Shown here: positions 9,040-16,800 of the stretch, piece after piece
Layout of the letters: each line of letters starts with the position of its first letter
Position numbering within the stretch: the first letter of the stretch is position 1
From: Paracoccaceae bacterium
GTDB taxonomy: Bacteria; Pseudomonadota; Alphaproteobacteria; Rhodobacterales; Rhodobacteraceae
NCBI GenBank assembly: GCA_902554705.1
Contig: CACDPP010000016.1
Span: forward strand, 1 to 41,259
Direction of reading: 5' to 3'
Length of the DNA stretch: 41,259 bases
The notes under the pieces: model-generated
Databases searched by the model: none
Told to the model about the DNA's origin: nothing
What the model saw: only the letters and a program-made list of their open reading frames with translations
Made by a program: the position numbers and the translations under genes

Positions 9040-9351
9040 ATGAATAGAGAAGAATTTATAATTAGTGCTGCAATTGTTTTGTTCCTTACTTTTTTATTGG
9101 GCTGGCTTTCACGTTGGCTGCTGCAGCGGCTTAATATGGTCTCTGAAAAGGATTTAAACGACTTAAACAAGATTTCCGCAGCCTTACTTGAAGCTGAGGA
9201 AGTTAACGAAAAAGCGAGAAATAGAGAGTTAGAACTTGATAAAAAAATCTCGCAATTAGAGGCTGAATTGGAGGCAGCTATGGATGGTTTGCGTGCTGCA
9301 CGCCTTGAAACGGATGAGTTGAAAACTTCTCTAAAAGAGAAAAAAAGTTAA
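9040..9351 (+). CDS. Small single-span membrane protein with long coiled coil
   Basis: 103 residues, not recognised as a named family. One transmembrane helix (about 7-29, FIISAAIVLFLTFLLGWLSR) is followed by a strongly charged helix from about 36 to the end. Its heptad-like spacing of Leu and Ala and high Glu/Lys content indicate a coiled coil. With few positive charges before the helix and several just after it, the coiled coil is probably cytoplasmic. The ATG comes directly after the stop of the OmpA-domain gene with no spacer, so translational coupling is likely and the two products may act together in the envelope. It ends 25 bases from the convergent moaE. That it is expressed is supported by the tight coupling and clean membrane/coiled-coil architecture. 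Confidence 0.75.
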   Translation: MNREEFIISAAIVLFLTFLLGWLSRWLLQRLNMVSEKDLNDLNKISAALLEAEEVNEKARNRELELDKKISQLEAELEAAMDGLRAARLETDELKTSLKEKKS

Positions 9352-9376
9352 CTTTCAAATTCTAGATTCAAAATCA

Positions 9377-9820
9377 CTACCAGCGGTTCAAAGCAGCCTC
9401 ATCTGCACTTTTTGCTTCCACCCAATTTTCCTCACCGTTTAATATTTCTTTTTTCCAAAAAGGAGCCCTACTCTTTAGATAGTCCATTAGGTATTCGGCT
9501 GCCTCGAAGGCTTCTTTACGGTGCTGGGCTGCTGTTGCAACCATCATAATTGGTTCGCCTGGTTCCAGTTTCCCATAACGATGTATTACAAGTGCGTCAC
9601 ATATTTTCCAACGTTTGAAAGTTTCTTTGACAATCAATTTTATTTGAGTTTCAGTCATACCTGGATAGTGCTCGATTAACATATAATCTAGAGTTATTGA
9701 TTTTTGCCCTCGTACAATTCCTGTAAAGGTTACCAAAGCTCCGATATTGTCCAATTTTGAACTGAAATTTTCTATCTCTTTAGAAAAATCAAAAAATTCA
9801 TTTTGTACCGAAATATGCAA
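9377..9820 (-). CDS. moaE: Molybdopterin synthase catalytic subunit MoaE, TTG start
   Basis: Large subunit of molybdopterin synthase, which inserts two sulfurs into precursor Z to form the molybdopterin dithiolene. At 147 residues it has the family length. Visible family segments are GALVTFTGIVRG near the N-terminus, LVIHRYGKLEPGEPIMMVA, the AAQHRKEAFEAAEYLMDYLK helix and the active-site region SRAPFWKKE with its conserved lysines. No ATG exists near the expected N-terminus. The start at 9820 is TTG, and the sequence AGGAGG nine bases upstream (9830-9835) supports it. That Shine-Dalgarno lies inside the last codons of moaD, so the two subunits are translationally linked. Confidence 0.94.
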   Translation of the reverse strand: MHISVQNEFFDFSKEIENFSSKLDNIGALVTFTGIVRGQKSITLDYMLIEHYPGMTETQIKLIVKETFKRWKICDALVIHRYGKLEPGEPIMMVATAAQHRKEAFEAAEYLMDYLKSRAPFWKKEILNGEENWVEAKSADEAALNRW

Positions 9821-9825
9821 GTGGG

Positions 9826-10074
9826 TTAGCCTCCTGTCATAGGTGGAAAAAAAGCTATTTCCTTGGCTTCTACTATAGACGCATCAAAATTTACTAATTC
9901 TTGGTTAATAGCAACTCTAAAAGAGCCTAAATCAGAAAATACTTCGGAATAACGAACATCCTTTTTTTTAAGCTCTTCAATAAGCTCAATAACAGTTGCC
10001 GCTCTTGTTTCAATGCTCTCACTTGATTTTCCAATTCTTTCTCTTATCCAAGAAAAATAAATTACGTCTATCAT
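9826..10074 (-). CDS. moaD: Molybdopterin synthase sulfur carrier subunit MoaD
   Basis: Ubiquitin-like small subunit whose C-terminal glycine is activated to a thiocarboxylate and donates sulfur to precursor Z on MoaE. The 82-residue protein begins MIDVIYFSWIRERIG and ends in the required Gly-Gly (FPPMTGG). The frame extends upstream into pgsA, but the ATG at 10074 lies 2 bases after the pgsA stop and gives the correct fold start, so the longer form is rejected. The moaE start follows after 5 bases. The codons GGA GGC for the terminal glycines double as the moaE ribosome binding site. Confidence 0.93.
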   Translation of the reverse strand: MIDVIYFSWIRERIGKSSESIETRAATVIELIEELKKKDVRYSEVFSDLGSFRVAINQELVNFDASIVEAKEIAFFPPMTGG

Positions 10075-10076
10075 TT

Positions 10077-10697
10077 TTAACCTTTTAAATATGGCCAAGA
10101 CTTTTTGAGATATTCGAAGCCTGATATTAATGTCAGTGCTGCAGCAAGCCAAAGGAACACAAGACCAAAATTACTAGAATAAACCATAGCATCGGATAAA
10201 AAATCCAGATTTTTTGCATTTGTGGTGTTTTTAGCTAACAGAGTGATGTGGTAATGTTCGAATACGCCATGAGAGAACAAAATAGCTATAGCTACCATTT
10301 GAGCAGAAGTTTTCAATTTGGCAGTTTTCGTTACCTTGAGAAGCTTTGTCTTGTCGCCCAAGTATTCTCGTAGTCCTGAAATAAATACTTCTCTGAACAT
10401 TATAACTGTTGCTGGCAATACTAGCCAAGGTGACATGCTTGAATAGCCGACGATGACCATCAGAGCTATTATAACCATTGCTTTGTCTGCTATCGGGTCA
10501 AGCATTGAGCCAAGTTTAGTTTCTTGAGCCCAAGCTCTTGCTAGAAATCCGTCAAACCAGTCCGTTATGGCTGCTCCAATAAATAGCAAAAGCGCAAACC
10601 AATCTGCATATGGCCTATTAAAGTATAAAAACATTACTGCCACAGCTGGCGCTGCGATTAATCTCAGAGCTGTTAATATGTTGGGTGTTGTCCACAT
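10077..10697 (-). CDS. pgsA: CDP-diacylglycerol-glycerol-3-phosphate 3-phosphatidyltransferase
   Basis: Membrane enzyme that makes phosphatidylglycerol phosphate, the committed step to phosphatidylglycerol and cardiolipin. At 206 residues it has a little more than the usual 180-200. The CDP-alcohol phosphotransferase signature D-G-x2-A-R-x8-G-x3-D-x3-D is complete (Asp49, Gly50, Arg54, Gly63, Asp67, Asp71). About five to six hydrophobic segments are visible. The N-terminus MWTTPNILTALRL is typical of the family. It precedes moaD by 2 bases on the same strand and is therefore the likely leader of the moaDE segment. Confidence 0.96.
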   Translation of the reverse strand: MWTTPNILTALRLIAAPAVAVMFLYFNRPYADWFALLLFIGAAITDWFDGFLARAWAQETKLGSMLDPIADKAMVIIALMVIVGYSSMSPWLVLPATVIMFREVFISGLREYLGDKTKLLKVTKTAKLKTSAQMVAIAILFSHGVFEHYHITLLAKNTTNAKNLDFLSDAMVYSSNFGLVFLWLAAALTLISGFEYLKKSWPYLKG

Positions 10698-10758
10698 TTT
10701 GAATTCTTATAATCAAGTGAGTTTATAATTTCTGTATTGGTTCATATTAACCCGCTGG

Positions 10759-11202
10759 TTATTTACTTTTCAGGATTTCCAATATCTTCATAACGGCAAA
10801 TTCGTAACCTCTTACCCCAAGGCCTGCTATTACTCCATCGGCCCTAAGGGAAACATAAGACTGATGACGAAAATCTTCCCGCTTATGTATATTAGATACG
10901 TGAACTTCTATCACTGGTCCATCAAACGCCATCAGTGCATCCATGATTGCTATAGAGGTATGTGAGTAGGCGGCTGGATTTATTACAATCCCGGCGCCAA
11001 CACTTCTTGCCTCATGTATCCAACCTATTAAATCTGCTTCGCTATTTGACTGGCGTAGATCAATTTTAAAAGCTTTTTCATTAGCTATTGCACTACAAGA
11101 TTTTTCAACATCATTTAAGGTTTTGGAGCCATAAAGCTCTGGTTGCCTTTTTCCTAACAAGTTCATATTGGGGCCATTGAGGATATATATTGTTTTGGTC
11201 AT
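10759..11202 (-). CDS. aroQ: 3-dehydroquinate dehydratase, type II
   Basis: Shikimate-pathway enzyme that dehydrates 3-dehydroquinate to 3-dehydroshikimate; type II forms a dodecamer. At 147 residues it has the standard length. Active-site features are NGPNMNLLGKRQPELYG with Arg20 and the catalytic Tyr24, the RQSNSEADLI helix, Asn75 and His81 in NPAAYSHTS, and His101 and Arg108 in EVHVSNIHKRED. All key residues are present. It lies between uppP (55-base gap) and pgsA (61-base gap) on the same strand, so it may be part of one leftward transcript. The three pathways are unrelated beyond general growth. Confidence 0.97.
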   Translation of the reverse strand: MTKTIYILNGPNMNLLGKRQPELYGSKTLNDVEKSCSAIANEKAFKIDLRQSNSEADLIGWIHEARSVGAGIVINPAAYSHTSIAIMDALMAFDGPVIEVHVSNIHKREDFRHQSYVSLRADGVIAGLGVRGYEFAVMKILEILKSK

Positions 11203-11257
11203 TTAGTTATCCTTTTCAGTCCTTTGATATTCAGGTTAAATTCATAGTGGTGCAAGA

Positions 11258-12064
11258 TTACATAATAGCCCATATTATTAAAAAACTGCCGAGCAATATT
11301 CTGTATAAAACATAAGGAGTAAAATTGATAGTCGTTAATAATCGTGTCATTAAACTTAGAGCGCCGAAAGCCGCCAGTGTTGAGATAATTATTGCTAACA
11401 CTATCTCAAACCAGTTTATTGAAATGTTTTCAAAACCTAAAGAATAAAACTCCAGAGTAGCGGCTGCAATTATTGTGGGTATCGACATAAGCATTGATAT
11501 TTTTAACGCGCTGAACCTATCATAGTTTAAAAAGCGAGCACCTGTAATTGTTATTCCGGATCTTGACGTGCCAGGAATTAATGCGAGCATCTGCCAAAAC
11601 CCTAGTATAAGGGCGTGTCTAATTGTCCAATCAGATATATTCACGTTGACTTGCTCCTTCTTGTCGGAAAACCACAGCAAAATACCAAAACCAATCATAG
11701 CCATGCCAATTATAAGAGTATTTTCTCTAATATAATCGTAAAGGCCTGTGTATTTTAATGTAGCGCCCAAAACCACTGCGGGAATCGTTGCAACAACTAA
11801 GCAGATTACTAAATTGCTATCGGAATCATTTAAATTTCTGGAAGAGCACTTAACAGCGCTCGCTATAATGGCCCTTACATCAGTCCAGAAAAATGTTGTT
11901 ACGGCAATCAGGCTTCCAAGGTGAACAGAAATATCAATTAGAAGTCCTTGATCTTTATTTCCACTAAATGTTGGAAATAAAATAAGATGAGCGCTCGAAG
12001 ATACTGGCAAAAATTCTGTAATACCTTGAATCAAAGCCAAAAAAATGATGTTGAGCAATTCCAT
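11258..12064 (-). CDS. uppP: Undecaprenyl-diphosphate phosphatase (UppP/BacA)
   Basis: Multi-pass membrane phosphatase that recycles undecaprenyl diphosphate to the monophosphate carrier used for peptidoglycan and polysaccharide export; it also confers bacitracin tolerance in other bacteria. The 268-residue product has seven to eight hydrophobic helices. The two conserved re-entrant motifs are intact: ITEFLPVSSSAHLIL near the N-terminus with the catalytic Glu/Ser residues, and LIPGTSRSGITITGARF with the conserved Arg. The ATG at 12064 (MELLNIIF) is preferred over an in-frame start 12 codons upstream because it matches the family start. It is divergent from gltD across about 210 bases. Confidence 0.96.
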   Translation of the reverse strand: MELLNIIFLALIQGITEFLPVSSSAHLILFPTFSGNKDQGLLIDISVHLGSLIAVTTFFWTDVRAIIASAVKCSSRNLNDSDSNLVICLVVATIPAVVLGATLKYTGLYDYIRENTLIIGMAMIGFGILLWFSDKKEQVNVNISDWTIRHALILGFWQMLALIPGTSRSGITITGARFLNYDRFSALKISMLMSIPTIIAAATLEFYSLGFENISINWFEIVLAIIISTLAAFGALSLMTRLLTTINFTPYVLYRILLGSFLIIWAIM

Positions 12065-12214
12065 CTTAAAAACCCATTTTAAATATTTTGACCTATACAC
12101 TAAAAAATTAAGGATAGCATTTTTAAAATTATAACCGAAACGGACCTAAATTATATCATTTTTATAACTATAATTTGATTAAGGGAGTTTTTTTTATTTT
12201 ATAGGTCATAAATA

Positions 12215-12243
12215 CTGACTTTTCTTTCAAAATAAACTAGTAT
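12215..12243 (+). promoter_or_regulatory. Weak candidate sigma-70 promoter for gltD-gltB
   Basis: CTGACT (12215-12220), a 17-base spacer and TAGTAT (12238-12243) each match 4 of 6 consensus bases and lie about 33 bases before the GTG start of gltD. The surrounding 12065-12276 spacer is extremely AT-rich, so chance matches are easy. The same spacer must also hold the uppP promoter on the other strand, which I could not place. Confidence 0.25.
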
Positions 12244-12276
12244 ATGAGAGCGGCTTAAGGAAAATGGAGACCAGCA

Positions 12277-13752
12277 GTGGCAAAGCAACCAATGTTGAAA
12301 TTTGTAAATCTTGAAAGGCAGATGCCTGAAAAGCGTATTGCTAGTACACGCAATAAAGATTTTTTAGAAATCTACTCAGAATTTGCTGGTGCCAAAGCAG
12401 AAGAACAAGCAAGCCGCTGCAGTCAATGCGGTGTACCGTACTGTCAATCCCACTGTCCCCTTCATAATAATATTCCCGACTGGCTTAAACTTACAGCAGA
12501 GGGGCGACTGCAGGAAGCTTATGAAGCAAGTCAGGCAACAAACACCTTTCCAGAAATATGTGGAAGAATTTGTCCTCAAGATCGCTTGTGTGAGGGCAAC
12601 TGTGTTATTGAACATTCGGGTCATGAGACAGTGACAATAGGAGCTATAGAAAAATATATAACTGATACGGCTTGGGAAGAAGGTTGGGTGAAAGTCAATA
12701 AGCCCGTTAACAGTGTTGATAAAAGTGTTGGTATAATAGGTGCTGGTCCTGGAGGTCTGGCTGCAGCAGATAGGCTTAGGCAGGAAGGTTTAGAAGTAAT
12801 TATCTATGACCGCTACGATAGAGCAGGTGGACTTCTAACTTATGGAATACCAGGATTTAAATTGGAAAAAGACGTTGTCATGCGGCGGAATGAACAACTT
12901 GAAAAGAGTGGTATAAAATTTGTTTTAAATACAAATGTTGGCGTAGATATCACGTTTGATGAAATTAGGGAAAAACATGATTTTGTTATATTGGCAACCG
13001 GTGTTTACAAAGCGCGAGGGCTGGATATTCCAAATAGTAACCTAAACGGTAAAGTAGCCGCCTTGGACTATTTGACTGCTTCTAATAGATTAAGTTTTGG
13101 TGATAAGGTTAAAGAGTTTGAAACTGGTACATTCAATGCCAATGGTAAAAAAGTTGTAGTAATCGGTGGTGGTGATACGGCCATGGATTGTGTTCGTACT
13201 GCGGTAAGACAGGGCGCTACTTCAGTGAAGTGTTTGTATAGACGAGATAGGGCAAATATGCCTGGTTCACAAAGAGAAGTTAAAAACGCTGAGGAGGAAG
13301 GTGTTATATTCGAATGGCTCAATTCACCTAAAGCTTTGTCAAACGAGTTAACAGATCCCGATCTATTAAATTTGGAAGCTCAAGAAGGTGACTTGAAGGG
13401 TATAATTGTTCAGAAAATGCGACTTGGAGACCCAGATGCAACTGGGCGCAGAACTCCGGAGGAAATAATTGGTTCTGAGTATTTGGAAGAAGCAGATTTA
13501 GTAATTGAGGCACTAGGTTTTGAGCCAGAAGATCTTCCTACGCTTTGGGATCAGCCTGATCTCCCTGTTTCTCGTTGGGGCACTATAAAGGTTGAGTATG
13601 AGACAGGAAAAACAAATTTAGAAAAAGTTTATGCTGTCGGCGACATCGTTAGAGGTGCGTCTTTAGTTGTTTGGGCGATTAAAGATGGGCGAGAAACTGC
13701 AAATGCGATTTTGAGCGAAATAGAAGCGACCAAAGTAATAGCAGCCGAATGA
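12277..13752 (+). CDS. gltD: Glutamate synthase (NADPH) small subunit GltD, GTG start
   Basis: Beta subunit of NADPH-dependent GOGAT, feeding electrons from NADPH through FAD and Fe-S clusters to the large subunit. It has 491 residues. The N-terminal Fe-S domain has Cys48, 51, 56 and 60 (CSQCGVPYCQSHC) and a second set at Cys95, 99, 105 and 109. The FAD-binding GIIGAGPGGLAAADRL is at 152-167, the NADPH-binding segment is VVVIGGGDTAMDC, and the second FAD-contact motif is YAVGDIVRG near the C-terminus. The start is GTG at 12277, giving MAKQPMLKFV, which matches the family N-terminus. gltB follows after 48 bases. The order gltD-gltB is the reverse of E. coli. Confidence 0.97.
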   Translation: MAKQPMLKFVNLERQMPEKRIASTRNKDFLEIYSEFAGAKAEEQASRCSQCGVPYCQSHCPLHNNIPDWLKLTAEGRLQEAYEASQATNTFPEICGRICPQDRLCEGNCVIEHSGHETVTIGAIEKYITDTAWEEGWVKVNKPVNSVDKSVGIIGAGPGGLAAADRLRQEGLEVIIYDRYDRAGGLLTYGIPGFKLEKDVVMRRNEQLEKSGIKFVLNTNVGVDITFDEIREKHDFVILATGVYKARGLDIPNSNLNGKVAALDYLTASNRLSFGDKVKEFETGTFNANGKKVVVIGGGDTAMDCVRTAVRQGATSVKCLYRRDRANMPGSQREVKNAEEEGVIFEWLNSPKALSNELTDPDLLNLEAQEGDLKGIIVQKMRLGDPDATGRRTPEEIIGSEYLEEADLVIEALGFEPEDLPTLWDQPDLPVSRWGTIKVEYETGKTNLEKVYAVGDIVRGASLVVWAIKDGRETANAILSEIEATKVIAAE

Positions 13753-13800
13753 GGCTATTGTTTTTGTAAAGATAAAAGAGAAACACTGGAACACTAAATC

Positions 13801-16800
13801 ATGAAATCAGAAAAAAGTAATTTTGAAAGCTTTGAAAAAATTCCATACGGCGAAAAATGGGTTAAAGCAGAAAATGAAAAACGAAACTGGATGTCAAAAA
13901 ATAGTCTGTATCGAGAAGATATGGAGCATGCGTCTTGTGGTGTTGGTTTGGTCGTTTCATTAGATGGAAAGCCTAACAGGAAAGTAGTTGAAAACGGTAT
14001 AGATGCATTAAAAGCTATTTGGCATAGAGGAGCGGTCGATGCAGATGGTAAAACTGGGGATGGGGCAGGTATTCACATCCAAATTCCAGTACCATTTTTT
14101 TACGATCAAATTAGGCGCACCGGACATGAACCAAGACTTGATGAATTAATTGCCGTTGGTCAGGTTTTTTTACCTAGAACCGATTTTGGAGCACAGGAAA
14201 CTTGTAGGACAATCGTCGAGACCGAAGTGCTTCGAATGGGTTATTATATCTATGGGTGGCGGCATGTCCCTGTTGAAGTCGGATGTCTTGGTGAAAAAGC
14301 CAATGCTACAAGGCCCGAGATTGAACAAATTCTTATTTCAAACTCAAAGGGTGTCGATGAAGTAACCTTTGAGCGAGAACTGTATGTTATTCGACGTAGG
14401 ATAGAGAAATCGGTAGCTGAAGCAGGTATTACGGATTTATACCTAGCGTCGCTATCGTGCAGGTCTATTATCTATAAAGGGATGATGTTAGCGGAACAAG
14501 TCGCAGTATTTTATCCTGATTTGATGGATGAACGGTTTAAAAGTTCATTCGCCATCTATCACCAGCGTTATTCTACAAATACTTTTCCTCAATGGTGGTT
14601 GGCTCAACCTTTCAGAATGCTTGCCCATAACGGTGAAATAAATACGTTAAAGGGGAATACAAACTGGATGAAAAGTCATGAAATTCGCATGGCTTCGAAT
14701 GCCTTTGGGCCATTAGCTGATGATATAAAGCCCATCATTCCTGGCGGTGCTTCCGATTCTGCAGCGCTGGATGCAGTTTTTGAAGTTCTTGTACGTGCTG
14801 GTCGTAGTGCGCCAATGGCTAAGACAATGTTAGTGCCTGAAAGTTGGTCAAATCAAGCAAAAGAGCTGCCAAAAAAATGGCGTGATATGTATTCCTATTG
14901 TAATTCTATTATGGAACCGTGGGACGGCCCAGCCGCTTTAGCAATGACTGATGGTCGTTGGGTTTGTGCTGGACTAGACCGAAACGGTCTACGACCAATG
15001 CGTTATGTTGTAACTGGTGATGGTCTTTTGATTGCCGGTTCTGAGGTTGGTATGGTGCCGACTGATGAGGCAACAATTAGAGAAAAAGGAGCTCTTGGTC
15101 CTGGGCAACTTTTGGCGGTTGACATGGAAGAGGGCCGCCTATTTCATGATACAGAAATAAAAAACAAATTAGCAGAGAGTCAGCCCTTTGGAGATTGGGT
15201 AAGCAAGATCATTGATCTTGATAAAGTGCTATCAAAAGTTACTGAAAAGGCCGTCTTTTCAGGAAATCAGCTTAGAAAGAGACAAATAGCAGCAGGCTAT
15301 TCAATTGAAGAAATTGAACAAATTTTAGCGCCAATGGTTGAAGATGCTAAAGAAACGTTAGCGTCAATGGGGGATGACACACCAAGTGCGGTTCTATCAA
15401 AAAAATACAGGCCACTCAGTCACTACTTCCGGCAAAATTTTTCACAAGTTACTAACCCACCAATTGACAGTTTACGCGAATATCGCGTGATGTCACTAAA
15501 GACACGTTTTGGTAACTTAAAGAATGTTTTGGACGAGAGCAGCACTCAAACAGAAATATTGGTTTTGGATAGTCCTTTTGTTGGGAATTCACAATGGCAA
15601 TCACTAAAGAAACAATTTAACGCTGATTTAGTCGAAATAGACTGCACATTTGACGTAAATGCAGAGCAAGGGGCATTACAGGTTGAGTTGGAGCGCATAC
15701 GATCGGAGGCAGAAGATGCTGTCAGATCGGGGGCAGGTCATTTAGTTTTATCAGATCAGCGTTCTTCTGAAACAAAAGTTGCCGTGCCTATGATACTCGC
15801 AACCTCCGCAGTTCATAGTCATTTGACCAGAAAGGGCTTGCGAACATTTTGTTCGTTGAATGTTAGCTCTGCTGAATGCATTGACCCCCACTATTTTGCC
15901 GTTTTAATCGGTGCGGGTGCAACTGTTGTAAATGCATATTTGGCGGAAGATACTATCGCGGATCGAATTGAGCGCGGATTATTGAAAGGTCCTTTAACGG
16001 AAGCTACCCGACGTTATAAAGAAGCTATTGACCAGGGATTACTCAAAATAATGGCGAAAATGGGTATTTCTGTTGTTTCATCATATAGGGGAGGCTTGAA
16101 TTTTGAGGCTGTCGGCCTGTCTCGTGCAATGTGTGCTGAATACTTCCCTGGGCTAGTGAGTAGGATATCAGGTATTGGTGTCCACGGAATCCAGCAAAAA
16201 GCAATTGAAATTCATAAGCTTGGTTGGTTTGGACAAGATGTTTTACCGATTGGTGGATTTTATAAATCAAGAAAAACGGGTGAAACACATGCCTGGGAAG
16301 CACAAACCATGCATATGATGCAAACAGCATGCAACAGAGCAAGCTATGATTTGTGGAAGCAGTATTCAAATCGAATGCAATCTAACCCGCCAATTCATTT
16401 GCGAGATCTCTTAGCAATAAAGCCGTTAGGTGAGCCGATACCATTGGAGGATGTTGAAAGCATAACATCCATTCGAAAGCGGTTCGTGACACCTGGAATG
16501 TCTTTGGGAGCACTTAGCCCTGAAGCTCATAAAACGCTTAATGTCGCCATGAACAGAATTGGGGCGAAATCGGATAGTGGTGAGGGTGGTGAAGATCCCG
16601 CACACTTTCATCCAGAGCCAAATGGTGACAACCCATCGGCAAAGATTAAACAAGTTGCTTCTGGTCGTTTTGGCGTTACTGCGGAGTATCTCAATCAGTG
16701 TGAGGAGTTAGAAATAAAAGTGGCACAGGGCGCCAAACCCGGTGAAGGTGGCCAACTTCCAGGAATGAAGGTAACAGATTTGATAGCCCGATTAAGACAC

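Noticed and set aside
10075-10152. Longer moaD reading with 26 extra N-terminal residues overlapping pgsA
   Set aside because: The extension lies inside pgsA and is unlike MoaD; the ATG at 10074 gives the standard 82-residue protein.
12376-12634. Open frames of about 80 codons on both strands inside gltD
   Set aside because: They lie wholly within a strongly supported gene, have no recognisable domain, and follow from its codon pattern.
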